From Acidobacteriota bacterium (GTDB lineage Bacteria > Acidobacteriota > Blastocatellia > Pyrinomonadales > Pyrinomonadaceae), in assembly GCA_003697135.1 (NCBI GenBank), contig RFGC01000037.1, forward strand, positions 124,001-188,000: a stretch of 64,000 bases of DNA, written 5' to 3'. Position 1 is the first letter of the stretch, and every line of letters starts with the position of its first letter. Positions 1 to 9,014 of the stretch are shown piece by piece. The notes beneath the pieces were generated by a model. The model was not told the origin of the DNA and ran no database searches. It worked only from the letters and a program-made list of their open reading frames with translations. Made by a program: the position numbers and the translations under genes.

Positions 1-1
1 G

Positions 2-115
2 CGGGAACTGCGCCGGGCGCTCTACAAAGCCCTGATCGGGGTCGGCGTCCAAGAACAAGATGTGGTCCCCTGGGCCGACGAGATGCTCACTTTGCTACGA
101 AAGGCTGCCCTATGA
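2..115 (+). CDS. C-terminal fragment of an unidentified protein, possibly a type I restriction subunit R (HsdR)
   Basis: An open frame enters from the left edge and ends at a TGA at 113-115. About 37 residues are visible, ending in EMLTLLRKAAL. Its stop overlaps the start of the next gene as ATGA, so the two are translationally coupled. YgjP-like metallopeptidases often follow hsdR in type I restriction loci, and this is the main reason for the suggestion. The visible residues carry no diagnostic motif. The segment is visibly more GC-rich than the sequence after 1.1 kb. Confidence 0.4.
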   Translation, partial: RELRRALYKALIGVGVQEQDVVPWADEMLTLLRKAAL

Positions 116-435
116 CTATGACATCCCCATCGCCTTTTGATGAAGCCATCACCCGCGATTTGCTGATTGCCGAAACTCGTGCCTGGGCGCAGCGCCTGGG
201 AGTGGAGGAGCGCATTCGAGAGATTCGTGTGCGTTTTATGAAGCGCAAGTGGGCCAGTTGCTCCTCACAAGGTCGCCTCACCTTCAATACCGAATTGCTC
301 CAAATGCCGGCCGATTTCCGCGCTGCAGTGATCGTCCATGAGCTACTCCATTTGAAGGTTCCCAACCACGGACCACTCTTTCGTAACCTGCAAAAGGCCT
401 TCCTGCAGCGTTATGGCATTAACGTAGAAGTATAG
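112..435 (+). CDS. YgjP-like (M48-type) zinc metallopeptidase
   Basis: A short protein of 107 residues, predicted to be a cytoplasmic zinc-dependent peptidase of the YgjP/DUF45 family. The motif VIVHELLHLKVPNHG gives the HExxH zinc site followed by the conserved H-x-x-x-F stretch, and RVRFMKRKWASCSSQGRLTFN matches the RxxKxxWGSC-type block before it. It is shorter than typical full-length YgjP (about 170-240 residues), as expected for the compact version found beside type I restriction genes. Its start overlaps the upstream stop (ATGA). The substrate is unknown. GC content and codon use differ from genes beyond 1.1 kb, which suggests foreign origin. Confidence 0.75.
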   Translation: MTMTSPSPFDEAITRDLLIAETRAWAQRLGVEERIREIRVRFMKRKWASCSSQGRLTFNTELLQMPADFRAAVIVHELLHLKVPNHGPLFRNLQKAFLQRYGINVEV

Positions 436-450
436 GCTTTGCCATGGTAG

Positions 451-494
451 CTACCTACCCTCACCCTAACTCTCTCCCCACAGGGAGGGAGAAG
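451..494. repeat. Intergenic palindromic repeat (CCCTCACCCTAA... type)
   Basis: The stretch reads as a pyrimidine-rich CCCTCACCCTAACTCTC arm, then CCCC-ACA-GGGAGGGAGA. CTCTCCC pairs with GGGAGGG around a short loop. This resembles the widespread degenerate intergenic palindromes of many environmental bacteria. No other copy is seen in this window, which again sets the left edge apart from the rest. Confidence 0.5.
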
Positions 495-581
495 TGGATA
501 GGTGAAAGGAGTTTCTGGCCGAAAGTAGCAAAATCATGCGGGTTTTCTCCCCTCGAGAGCATTCGGTAATTAAGCGGGCAT

Positions 582-1001
582 ATGAAGAGCAATCACCTTC
601 GTTCTCGAATGAGCCAGCTCAGGACGCTGAAAACGGTGAGCGGTCAGCGCACACCCAGCATGGATGATTTCGTCTACCTTGACCCACCATACATTGGCAG
701 ACATACGGATTATTATCAGCGATGGTTAGAAGATGATGCCGCAGAGTTAGCAGAAGTTGCACGAACTCTCCCTTGTGGTTTTGCTCTGTCAATGTGGAAA
801 GAAAATCGATACCGTCAAAATCAGCATATTACTCGATACTGGAATGGATTAGTAGAACGGACTTTCGCTCATTTTTATCATGTTGGTTCAACGGAAAATT
901 TGCGGAACTCAATGGAAGAAGCTCTGTTGATAAAACCCGGCTTTGAGAGTTCACAAATCGAGAAAAGTGTTGAGTTTGAACAATTATCGCTTGCCTCATA
1001 G
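582..1001 (+). pseudogene. 5'-truncated Dam-type adenine-N6 DNA methyltransferase fragment
   Basis: The frame contains the catalytic motif IV of D12-class adenine methyltransferases, DFVYLDPPYIGRHTDYYQRW, followed by a typical Dam C-terminus (GFALSMWKENRYRQN ... HFYHVGSTENLRNSMEEALL). The N-terminal AdoMet-binding FxGxG motif and target-recognition region are missing. The roughly 25 residues before DDFVYLDPPY do not resemble the family, so the 5' part is lost or replaced. With about 139 residues against about 260-300 for complete members, it is unlikely to methylate DNA. It may be a relic of the restriction-modification island suggested by the two preceding genes. The shift to lower GC follows just after it. 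Confidence 0.7.
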
Positions 1002-1082
1002 TTTTGCGGTGATGTCATGATGCTTGGAGTGATTTTAGAACAGATAAAGCTCCGATTCTGAACTGAAAGTAGTAAGCATTTT

Positions 1083-3416
1083 TCAGGAATCTCTAGAAAA
1101 TTCCAACACTAGTTTATCTTCCTTTTCACTTACCTTAACGACACCGCCTTTAGTTAGTTTGCCGAAGAGAATTTCTTGTGCCAAAGGCTGTTTGATTTTC
1201 TCGTGGATCAAGCGTGCCATTGGGCGTGCGCCATATTTCTGATCGAAACCGTTTTTCGCAAGCCAAATACGTGCTTTTTCGTCGAGTTGAATAGTTACAT
1301 TTTTTTCTTGCAATTGCAGGTTCAGCTCTTTTATGAATTTGTCAACGATCATCTTGATTATATCCAGATCAAGAGGCTTGAATGGAATCCATGCGTCGAG
1401 GCGGTTTAGAAATTCGGGCGCGAATGTGCGTTCAATCGCACCTTTGGCATGTCCTTTGGTGTCAGGTGAATTGTGGAATCCGATGCCACCAGCAGAAAGA
1501 TCACGAGCGCCTGCATTGGTTGTCATTATCAAAATTACATTTCGGAAATCTGCTTTTTTGCCGTTGTTGTCTGTCAAGGTAGCAGAATCCATGACTTGCA
1601 AAAGCAGGTTAAAGAGATTCGGATGAGCTTTTTCGATTTCGTCAAGAAGCAAAACTGCGTGTGGATGACGCATGATTGCATCTGTAAGCAGTCCGCCCTG
1701 ATCGAATCCAACATACCCAGGCGGAGCACCTATAAGGCGCGAAACCGTGTGAGGTTCAGAATACTCACTCATGTCGAATCGAATAAACTCTATACCCAAA
1801 ATCTTTGCAAGCTGTTTTGAAAGCTCTGTTTTGCCTACACCTGTTGGACCTGAAAATAGAAACGAGCCAACGGGTTTGTTTTCATTGCCGAGACCTGCTC
1901 GTGAAATTTGAATAGCATCAACAACTTTGTCAATTGCTTCGTCCTGACCGAAGATAACAGCCTTGAGTTCTTGGCGCAGTGTTTTTAGCTTTTCCTTTTC
2001 ATCGGAAACAACAGTTTTGGGCGGAATTTTAGCCATTTTTGCAACAACCGTTTCCACCATTTCGACCGTGATGACTTTCGGACGGTTTTCCGCAGGCATC
2101 AACTTAACGAATGCTCCGACTTCGTCTATTACGTCAATCGCTTTATCCGGCAAATAACGCTCGTTGATGTATTTTCCTGCAAGCTCTGCCGCCGCTTTCA
2201 AGGATTCGTCTGAGTATTTGACCTGATGATGTTTTTCGTAAAACTTTTTCAGTCCTTTCAAAATCTGGTAGGTTTCTTCAATGCTCGGTTCGCTGATTTC
2301 GATTTTCTGAAAGCGCCTTGCTAAGGCTCTATCGCGCTCAAAAGATGCTTTGTAATCGGTGTAGGTCGTTGACCCTATGCATCGCAATTTACCTGAAGCT
2401 AAAGCAGGTTTCAAGATATTTGAAGCATCCAGAGTTCCGCCAGAAACAGCTCCAGCTCCGACGATTGTGTGGATTTCATCTATGAAGAGAATAACGTTTT
2501 TTTCTTTTTTCAAAGCGTTGATTACTGATTTTAAGCGTTGCTCGAAATCACCTCTGTATCTTGTTCCTGCGATTAACGCGCCCATGTCTAGGGAGTAAAT
2601 TTTGGCATCTTTCAAGCTTTCAGGAACATTGCCACTTGCGATTTTCAAAGCTAAACCTTCTGCTAAAGCGGTTTTACCTACACCGGGTTCACCTACGTAA
2701 AGCGGATTGTTTTTCTTTCTGCGGCACAAAACCTGAATAGTTCGCTCGATCTCAGCTTCTCTTCCGATTATCGGGTCAATCTTGCCTTCTCTTGCTTTTT
2801 GGACCAGCTCTTCGGTAAATGTTTCCAAAGGATTCTTAGTGTTTTCTCTTCTGGCTCTTTCTTCGGCAAAGTCTTCGTCTTCGTCTAACTCTTCAAAACC
2901 TCCATCGAAGAAGAAATCTTCTAGGGAGTTATCTTCGTCTTCTTCGAGTCGGCCGATTTCAATGCGATCCACTTTCGAGATACCATGGGAGATATAATTC
3001 AAAATGTCAAGCCTTGATATATCTTGTCCTTTTAGAAGTTGAACAGCGTAAGAGTGTTCAACTTGATACATTGCGGCGAGGATATTTCCTACGTCAACCG
3101 TATTTTTCTCACTGCTCTCGACCTGAAGAATTGCTTGTTGAATGGTTGATTGGAAAACCAGAGTTAATTCAGGCATCGCTTTGTAGCCTTTGGGAAGTTT
3201 CTCCAAAACCGTTTCTAAATAACTGTCTAAGGCGCTCCGAAGTTCTTCTAAGTTTGCTCCGCAATGGTAAAGAATATCGCGTCCCTTTTCGTCATCGAGC
3301 ATCGCATAGAGCAAATGTTCTAAGGTGACGTATTCATGCCTGCGATTTATGGCTTCATCAACCGCAGACCTTAAAACTTCTTCTAATTCTTTGCTTAATC
3401 TAGCTTGTTCTGACAT
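1083..3416 (-). CDS. clpA: ATP-dependent Clp protease ATP-binding subunit ClpA
   Basis: A AAA+ unfoldase of 777 residues that feeds substrates to ClpP in the cytoplasm. The N-terminal Clp_N double repeat (about 1-145) binds ClpS. Two AAA modules follow, with Walker A motifs GEPGVGKT and GPTGVGKT and the Walker B sequences LFIDEIHT and LLDEIEKA. An acidic linker (EEDEDNSLEDFFFDGGFEELDED) lies between the N-domain and the first AAA module. There is no ClpB-type long coiled-coil middle domain, so it is ClpA rather than ClpB/ClpC. It lies one base downstream of clpS, the usual adaptor-unfoldase operon. Confidence 0.95.
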   Translation of the reverse strand: MSEQARLSKELEEVLRSAVDEAINRRHEYVTLEHLLYAMLDDEKGRDILYHCGANLEELRSALDSYLETVLEKLPKGYKAMPELTLVFQSTIQQAILQVESSEKNTVDVGNILAAMYQVEHSYAVQLLKGQDISRLDILNYISHGISKVDRIEIGRLEEDEDNSLEDFFFDGGFEELDEDEDFAEERARRENTKNPLETFTEELVQKAREGKIDPIIGREAEIERTIQVLCRRKKNNPLYVGEPGVGKTALAEGLALKIASGNVPESLKDAKIYSLDMGALIAGTRYRGDFEQRLKSVINALKKEKNVILFIDEIHTIVGAGAVSGGTLDASNILKPALASGKLRCIGSTTYTDYKASFERDRALARRFQKIEISEPSIEETYQILKGLKKFYEKHHQVKYSDESLKAAAELAGKYINERYLPDKAIDVIDEVGAFVKLMPAENRPKVITVEMVETVVAKMAKIPPKTVVSDEKEKLKTLRQELKAVIFGQDEAIDKVVDAIQISRAGLGNENKPVGSFLFSGPTGVGKTELSKQLAKILGIEFIRFDMSEYSEPHTVSRLIGAPPGYVGFDQGGLLTDAIMRHPHAVLLLDEIEKAHPNLFNLLLQVMDSATLTDNNGKKADFRNVILIMTTNAGARDLSAGGIGFHNSPDTKGHAKGAIERTFAPEFLNRLDAWIPFKPLDLDIIKMIVDKFIKELNLQLQEKNVTIQLDEKARIWLAKNGFDQKYGARPMARLIHEKIKQPLAQEILFGKLTKGGVVKVSEKEDKLVLEFSRDS

Positions 3417-3417
3417 A

Positions 3418-3723
3418 TCACTCTGGTTCGACTGTGCAAAGTAGTGGAAATTCTCTTGATCTTGCCAAGCTCATGGTTTTTTCTGCTTTAGTCACCGCAA
3501 TTTCATAGGGATAAACTCCCGCTATTCCTTTTCCTTCTTGATGAACCTTTAACATAATCCTAACTGCATCAGTTCTTGAATGCAAGAAAATGCTTTCAAG
3601 AATGAAAACGACAAAATCCATCGTGGTATAGTCGTCATTGTGCAAAACTACTTTGAATAATTTCGGTTTTTGGAGTTTCGTCTTTTTTTTGGTTCTAGTT
3701 TTGACTTCAGGAACTTCTACCAT
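3418..3723 (-). CDS. clpS: ATP-dependent Clp protease adaptor ClpS
   Basis: The adaptor (101 residues) delivers N-degron proteins to ClpA. The N-terminal 20 residues are a lysine-rich flexible tail. The core holds KVVLHNDDYTTMDFVV, in which the NDD/TM residues form the N-end residue pocket, and VHQEGKGIAGVYPYEIA, matching the conserved VHxxGxGxxGxY. It is followed after one base by clpA on the same strand, so the two are surely co-transcribed. The start ATG at 3723 gives the normal family length. Confidence 0.95.
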   Translation of the reverse strand: MVEVPEVKTRTKKKTKLQKPKLFKVVLHNDDYTTMDFVVFILESIFLHSRTDAVRIMLKVHQEGKGIAGVYPYEIAVTKAEKTMSLARSREFPLLCTVEPE

Positions 3724-3892
3724 AACTTTCGGTAACCTATAGCCGAAATTCTAAGATCAGACGAAAATCTCAAAAACCTCATCAAATATCCGCAACTTTT
3801 AATATATCGCCTTATCCGCTACCATCTCAAGTTTTTCGGAAAATAATTTGAAGGCTTTGCGCTTTGGCAAAGTTATCTCAGCCATTCGGTTG

Positions 3893-3901
3893 ATGTTATA
3901 A
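3893..3901 (+). promoter_or_regulatory. Extended -10 promoter of the sugar-phosphate transferase gene
   Basis: TGTTATAAT is a perfect TGn-TATAAT extended -10 element. The -35 region is poor. The start codon follows 10 bases after the hexamer, so the mRNA leader would be only a few nucleotides long and no Shine-Dalgarno is visible. Confidence 0.55.
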
Positions 3902-3911
3902 TTTCTCATCA

Positions 3912-5465
3912 ATGGCGACAGTTGCTACTGAAAAAGAAGAAAAGGAAAAGAGTCAGGTCAGAAAAGCGGAAAACCGAATGCCCAAATGGGTTCTACCCTC
4001 TGTAAAGATTGCTATTGTGATGGCAGATGCAATCTTAGCTTTCTCATGTTTTGCATTGGCGTTTATTTTGCGTGAAGGTAAGCCGATATTTTCGCAAACG
4101 GCTTGGGCTTGGTCGAAGGAGTTTGTGCCTTATGCAGGTGTGATACTTTTTGCAGTTCCTGCAAGAGTAGCAACTTTAGCCTATAGTCGAGTTTATCGGT
4201 TTCAAGGAGCTTTTTCCTATATTGCAGAGGCTATAAAAGTATTCAAAGCGACTGTGATAGGCTCGCTTCTTCTAATTGCATTTACTTTTCTTTTTCGTGG
4301 GGGTTTTGCTTTCCGTGAGTTTTCATATTCGCGTGGTGTTTTTCTAATTGATTTTGCTCTGTCTCTGTTCGTTTTTACAGCTTTCCATCTTGCAATTCGT
4401 TATGTTCAAACGGTTTTTAGAAGACGGGGCATCAACCTGATACCGACGTTGATTGTGGGTGTTGGAAGAGATGCCAAAAACACAATAAGAGAGATAATTC
4501 AAAGGCCAGAACTTGGTTATAAAATCATCGGCATTGTATCGGTTCATCGAAATGAGAAGAGAAGTGAAGTGATGCAATTACCCATTGTGGGAAGTATAAA
4601 CGAATTACCAAGTCTCGTTCGTGAATTGGAAATTCAGGAAGTTATTATCACGGACGATAGAATTTCGACAGAGCGATTGTTTGAGATAATGATGCAGATT
4701 GGACGCAAACAAAGAGTAGAATTCAGATTTGCTCCGTCTCTTTTCAATCTGATGCCTCAAAAAACGAATATCGAGCAAATAGGCGTTTTGCCGATGGTTA
4801 GGCTTTTCTGCGAGCCTTTGTCTGAGACGGAAAGATTTATAAAGAGGAGTTTTGATATTTTGGTTTCGTCATTAGCCATTCTAATTACTTCGCCGATTTG
4901 GCTAGTAGTTGCGATTCTTATAAAGCTTGACTCACGCGGGCCTGTGTTTTTCAAGCAAGAACGCGTCGGAATGGACGGAAGAATTTTTCTCTGCTACAAA
5001 TTTCGCACAATGAAAGCCGATGCGGACGAGTCGCTACACAAAGAAATTTACAAAAAGAACATTGCCGGTTTGATTTCTGAGGCAAATGCAGGTGATCACG
5101 AAAAGCCTGTGTTTGGTAAGGTGAAAAACGATCCGAGAGTGACTAGAGTTGGGAAATACTTAAGACGCTTTAGCATAGATGAACTGCCTCAGTTTCTTAA
5201 CGTCTTGAAAGGTGAAATGAGCATCGTAGGCCCACGTCCGCCAATTCCTTATGAAGTCGAAGAATATGAGCCTTGGCATCGTAAAAGATTGGAAGTAAAG
5301 CCCGGAATTACAGGTTTATGGCAAGTTTCGGGAAGAAACCGTTTGCCTTTTGAAGAAATGGTGAAGATTGATCTTTACTATATCGAGAATTGGTCGCTTT
5401 GGCTTGATCTAAAGATAATTTTGCTCACCATACCAGCAATTTTGCGGGGTGATGGTGCTAGATGA
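3912..5465 (+). CDS. Polyprenyl-phosphate sugar-1-phosphate transferase (exopolysaccharide initiation, WcaJ/EpsE-like)
   Basis: A membrane enzyme of 517 residues, predicted to transfer a sugar-1-phosphate from a nucleotide sugar to undecaprenyl phosphate, the first step of exopolysaccharide or O-unit assembly. Four hydrophobic segments occupy about residues 25-160. A CoA-binding-like Rossmann domain follows (TLIVGVGRDAKNTIREI). A further membrane segment (SSLAILITSPIWLVVAILIKL) precedes the catalytic domain, which holds GPVFFKQERVGMDGR, FRTM, the IDELPQFLNVLKGEMSIVGPRPP block and the KPGITGLWQVSGRN motif. This is the standard domain order of large PHPT-family enzymes. The sugar specificity cannot be read. 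No other polysaccharide genes are next to it. Confidence 0.9.
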   Translation: MATVATEKEEKEKSQVRKAENRMPKWVLPSVKIAIVMADAILAFSCFALAFILREGKPIFSQTAWAWSKEFVPYAGVILFAVPARVATLAYSRVYRFQGAFSYIAEAIKVFKATVIGSLLLIAFTFLFRGGFAFREFSYSRGVFLIDFALSLFVFTAFHLAIRYVQTVFRRRGINLIPTLIVGVGRDAKNTIREIIQRPELGYKIIGIVSVHRNEKRSEVMQLPIVGSINELPSLVRELEIQEVIITDDRISTERLFEIMMQIGRKQRVEFRFAPSLFNLMPQKTNIEQIGVLPMVRLFCEPLSETERFIKRSFDILVSSLAILITSPIWLVVAILIKLDSRGPVFFKQERVGMDGRIFLCYKFRTMKADADESLHKEIYKKNIAGLISEANAGDHEKPVFGKVKNDPRVTRVGKYLRRFSIDELPQFLNVLKGEMSIVGPRPPIPYEVEEYEPWHRKRLEVKPGITGLWQVSGRNRLPFEEMVKIDLYYIENWSLWLDLKIILLTIPAILRGDGAR

Positions 5466-5512
5466 AAACGCACTGATTTTCAGCTAAAAAACTCTAGGTT
5501 TCAAAGGAGACT

Positions 5513-6280
5513 ATGAAATTTATCGTGCTTGGTTCTGGTTGTTCGGTCCCACATTCAAAAAGGACAAGTTCGGCATATTGGGTCGAGGCGCAAAAAACAA
5601 AAATTTTACTCGATTGCTCGGCTTCCAGCATTTCTCGAATGGCGCAGGAAAACCTTGATTGGCATGACTTGGATTCAATCTGGATTTCTCATTTTCATCT
5701 AGATCATTTCGGCGGCATCATGCCTTTTCTTTTCGGGACAAAATGGGCACCGCAAACGCAAGGTAGAAAAAAACAATTGCGAATTTTCGGTCCACAGGGA
5801 CTTGAAAAGAAACTTCGAGATTTTGATTCAGCAGGCGAATACGACCTTTTCAATCAGCCTTTTCCGCTCGAAATCATTGAAATTGAACCACTCAAGGAAT
5901 TTGAAATCTCCGAGCAGCTAAAGGCAGTAGCTTTCAAAACGCCACACACTCAAGAAAGTCTTGCGATAAGTTTGTGCGATTCTTCAGGGAAGAGAATAGT
6001 TTTTACGTCCGATACAGGCTTTGATAATGCGCTTGGAGATTTTGCTCATGGAGCTGATTTATTTGTTTTGGAATGTTCATTTTTGCAGAATAAGCCTGTT
6101 GAGTTACATCTGGAACTTCGGGAATCAATGTTTTTGATTCGCTATGCAAAACCGAAAAAGGCTTTGTTAACTCATTTTTATCCTGAGTGGGATTCAGTAG
6201 ATTTTGAAGGTGAGATAGACAAGTTTTCGCCGCCTTGCCAAGTCATCGAAGCAAAGGACAGTTTGAGGCTTGAAGTATAG
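5513..6280 (+). CDS. MBL-fold metallo-hydrolase, RNase Z-like
   Basis: A cytoplasmic metallo-beta-lactamase-fold protein of 255 residues. The zinc ligands are visible as SHFHLDHFGG (HxHxDH), a later His in KTPHTQESLAIS, the Asp of VFTSDTG and the His of LLTHFYP. The N-terminus (KFIVLGSGCSVPHSKRTSSAYWVE) is typical of RNase Z/AtsA-like members. The long exosite arm of true tRNA RNase Z is absent, so it is more likely a general phosphodiesterase or hydrolase. The ATG is preceded by AAAGGAG. The following kinase gene starts about 20 bases downstream and is probably co-transcribed. Confidence 0.85.
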   Translation: MKFIVLGSGCSVPHSKRTSSAYWVEAQKTKILLDCSASSISRMAQENLDWHDLDSIWISHFHLDHFGGIMPFLFGTKWAPQTQGRKKQLRIFGPQGLEKKLRDFDSAGEYDLFNQPFPLEIIEIEPLKEFEISEQLKAVAFKTPHTQESLAISLCDSSGKRIVFTSDTGFDNALGDFAHGADLFVLECSFLQNKPVELHLELRESMFLIRYAKPKKALLTHFYPEWDSVDFEGEIDKFSPPCQVIEAKDSLRLEV

Positions 6281-6299
6281 GAGAACGCAGATTTTCGTG

Positions 6300-7319
6300 A
6301 TGATTTCGTCGCTGCCGAACAATTCAACCACAGAGAGGCTGATAAAATTCCTTGAGGAAAGAAAGCTTTCCAACAAAATAATTCAGCTCACACCTGATGC
6401 TTCGATCAGAGAGTATTTCCGCATAACTTGGGAAGGGCAGTCGGCGATTGCTTGCGTTTATCCATTGGACGAGCAAGGAGCCACACAATTCAATGCGTGC
6501 CTTGATGTTACACAGGTTTTTCTTTCAGCGGGCTTACCTGTTGCAAAGATTTTTTTCTATGATGAGGAAAAGAAAATCATTATTCACGAAGATTTCGGCG
6601 ACACGCTTTTGCGTGAGGTTTTCTTGAAATCAACTCAAGCCGAGCGTCAACGATTGATGGACGAATCTATCGGTTTGATTGCGAGAATCCAAGCAGCGAC
6701 AAGCAGGGCTTTCCAGATGAATTCGATAGCTTCACGTCTGAAATTTGATAAAGCAAAACTACTTTGGGAGCTTCAGTTTTTCAAAACGCATTATTTCGAG
6801 AGTTTTCTTAAAAAGCCGCTTTCGGCTAATGAAGATGAAAAGCTGTTGTCGGAGTTCTGCGAAATATGCGAGGAGTTAGAAAAAAGAGCCAGATATTTGA
6901 CTCACAGAGATTTTCACGCGGCAAATTTGATGTATCACGAAGGCAAGATCAAAATTATTGATCATCAAGATGCCAGAATAGGCGCTGCAAGCTATGATCT
7001 GGTTTCACTGCTTCTTGATAGAATAACCGAAAAACCTTCTGCTGAGTTCTTGCGTGAGAAAAGAAGACTTTTTCTCACACAAAGAGAATCCATCGGGCTT
7101 GAAAAAATTGACGAAGAAGAATTTGCAAATGAATTTGAGCTTCAAACTATTCAAAGATGCTTGAAAGCGATTGGGACTTTTTCCTATCAATCAGTTTTCC
7201 GCAATAAAAAGGCATACACTCAGTTCATCAAACCAATGTTTTCTGCCGTTTTAGAGTCTTGTGAAACTCTAAACAGATTTCCAAACTTGCAGAAAATTAT
7301 AAGAAAACAAATAGCATAA
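6300..7319 (+). CDS. Aminoglycoside phosphotransferase-family sugar kinase (AmgK-like)
   Basis: A small-molecule kinase of the APH fold, about 339 residues. The catalytic loop THRDFHAANLM and the magnesium-binding IDHQDARIGAASYDLVSLL closely match AmgK, the anomeric kinase of N-acetylmuramate/N-acetylglucosamine in cell-wall recycling. The usual partner murU is not adjacent, so the exact substrate is an inference. The frame is open from a TTG at 6270, but AGGAGA at 6279-6284 favours the ATG at 6300 (or the GTG at 6297), outside the upstream gene. The protein is soluble. Confidence 0.75.
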   Translation: MISSLPNNSTTERLIKFLEERKLSNKIIQLTPDASIREYFRITWEGQSAIACVYPLDEQGATQFNACLDVTQVFLSAGLPVAKIFFYDEEKKIIIHEDFGDTLLREVFLKSTQAERQRLMDESIGLIARIQAATSRAFQMNSIASRLKFDKAKLLWELQFFKTHYFESFLKKPLSANEDEKLLSEFCEICEELEKRARYLTHRDFHAANLMYHEGKIKIIDHQDARIGAASYDLVSLLLDRITEKPSAEFLREKRRLFLTQRESIGLEKIDEEEFANEFELQTIQRCLKAIGTFSYQSVFRNKKAYTQFIKPMFSAVLESCETLNRFPNLQKIIRKQIA

Positions 7320-7374
7320 ACGCGTCTGATAACAAAAAGTTCTTAATGGCTTTCGTGATTAGGAATTCGTTGGG

Positions 7375-7947
7375 TTAAAACTCGAAAATTTTTTCTGGTG
7401 TGATGCAGAAGTCAAGTTTTACATCGTGTTCTTGAATGTCAGCGATTTTTTCGATGGGTTCAAAATAGCTCAAGCCAATTTTTCGAGTGTCTTGACGGCA
7501 TTTTTTCAGGAACCGGTCGTAAAATCCTTTACCGTAGCCTATGCGGAATCCGTTTAGATCGAAACATAGGAGCGGAACCAACGTCATGTCTATTTCTACG
7601 GGACTGATGCTTTCACCTTCTTGAGGTTCTTTGATGCTCCATTTATTTTCCTGAACGAGCGTTTCTTGGTTGAATTTTATGCTTTCGATTTCGTTTTCCT
7701 GAAAGTTGATCTTCGGAACGAAGGTTTCGATATTGGGAAATTCCTTCCATAATTTCTCAAAAATCAACATCGTGTCTATTTCGTTAAATTTTTCTATTGG
7801 TAAAAAGCAATGAAACACCTTGATTTTGGTTAGGTCAAAGTGGCTAAAAAAGTTTTCTGCTACTTTCCGACTTAAGTTCTGTCTTTCTTGTGGGGAAAGC
7901 GATTTTTGTTTTGTCAAGAAGTGTTTTCTAAGTTGAGACTTGGTCAT
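7375..7947 (-). CDS. 5-formyltetrahydrofolate cyclo-ligase
   Basis: An ATP-dependent enzyme (190 residues) that converts 5-formyl-THF to 5,10-methenyl-THF in folate one-carbon metabolism. The C-terminal signature VPLLCFDLNGFRIGYGKGFYDRFL is the MTHFS family motif with the P-loop-like GYGKGFYDR. The N-terminal KSQLRKHFLTKQKSLS basic helix also fits. An in-frame TTG lies one codon before the ATG at 7947, and the ATG is preferred. It lies downstream of the molybdo-flavoenzyme genes, in the place where their catalytic subunit gene would be expected. Confidence 0.9.
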   Translation of the reverse strand: MTKSQLRKHFLTKQKSLSPQERQNLSRKVAENFFSHFDLTKIKVFHCFLPIEKFNEIDTMLIFEKLWKEFPNIETFVPKINFQENEIESIKFNQETLVQENKWSIKEPQEGESISPVEIDMTLVPLLCFDLNGFRIGYGKGFYDRFLKKCRQDTRKIGLSYFEPIEKIADIQEHDVKLDFCITPEKIFEF

Positions 7948-8021
7948 CAAAGTTTATGAAGTTTTCCTTATTGCTTGAGTTTCAAAAGTGATTTTTTGGT
8001 GTTTAGATTGTTGATGATAGA

Positions 8022-9014
8022 TTAGACCTGTTTAGCATTTACGGCATTCAAAAGAGCGCGCACGATAGCGCGTTTTGCAAGCTCGATTTTGAATTTGTTG
8101 TGAGAAAGCGGTTTAGCTTTTTTCATTTCTTCTTCTGCGGCGCTTTTGAAGATGCTTTCAGAAGGCTCTTTTCCTATGAGAATTCTTTCTGCGTCGCTTG
8201 CTCGCCAAGGTTTGTGAGCAACTCCGCCAAGAGCAATTCTAATGTCTTTGATTTTTCCACCTTCTAATTCAATCGCTGTTGCAACAGATACCAATGCGAA
8301 TGTATAGCTGGCTCTATCTCGAATCTTCAAATAGTAAGAGCGGTTTGCAAAGTTGTTTTTGGGGATTTCTATCGAAGTTATAAGTTCTCCGTGGTTTAAG
8401 TTGTTATCTTTTTCAGGGTTATTTTCGGGCAAACGGAAGAAATCTGAGATTTTTAGAGTGCGTTCTGCTGTTTGATTTTGAATTTTAACAGAAGCATCGA
8501 GAGCCGTTAGTGCGACAGCCATGTCTCCGGGATAAACGGCGACGCATTTTTCAGACCAGCCTATTACCGCATGAGTTCTATTTAAGCCTTCAAGAGCGGC
8601 ACATCCGCTTCCGGGATTTCGTTTGTTACAAGGCATTGAAATATCGTAAAAATAAGGGCATCTTGTTCTTTGCATCAAGTTGCCACCATTCGTTGCCATG
8701 TTACGAATTTGCTGCGATGCTCCCGACAAGATTGCTTGAGCAAGAAGCGGGTATTTTTGTCTGATTATCTGATGATTTGCGGTTTCGGTATTTCGTGCCA
8801 ACGCACCAATCGAAAGATTGCCATTGGGAAGTGTGCGAATTTGAGCAAGCGGGAGTCTGGAAATATCAACAAGCTCTGTGGGAGACTCAACGCCTTCTTT
8901 CATCAAGTCTAAAATGTTAGTTCCACCAGCAATGAATTTAGCTTGCGGATTTTTAGCAAGCTCTTCAATAGCTTCGCTAACACTACTAGCTCTTTTGAAC
9001 TTAAACGGTTTCAT
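8022..9014 (-). CDS. FAD-binding subunit of a PaoABC/xanthine dehydrogenase-type molybdoenzyme (PaoB-like)
   Basis: The medium flavin subunit (330 residues) passes electrons between the iron-sulfur subunit and an acceptor. FAD-binding motifs are AGGTNILDLMK near the N-terminus and ATNGGNLMQRTRCPYF. The Cys cluster in RCPYFYDISMPCNKRNPGSGC is the [4Fe-4S] insertion known from PaoB (YagS) and related aldehyde dehydrogenases. The C-terminal CO-dehydrogenase-flavoprotein domain (IRDRASYTFALVSVA ... IALGGVAHKPWRA) is complete. It overlaps the 2Fe-2S subunit gene by 14 bases. The large molybdopterin subunit is not encoded downstream. Confidence 0.88.
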   Translation of the reverse strand: MKPFKFKRASSVSEAIEELAKNPQAKFIAGGTNILDLMKEGVESPTELVDISRLPLAQIRTLPNGNLSIGALARNTETANHQIIRQKYPLLAQAILSGASQQIRNMATNGGNLMQRTRCPYFYDISMPCNKRNPGSGCAALEGLNRTHAVIGWSEKCVAVYPGDMAVALTALDASVKIQNQTAERTLKISDFFRLPENNPEKDNNLNHGELITSIEIPKNNFANRSYYLKIRDRASYTFALVSVATAIELEGGKIKDIRIALGGVAHKPWRASDAERILIGKEPSESIFKSAAEEEMKKAKPLSHNKFKIELAKRAIVRALLNAVNAKQV

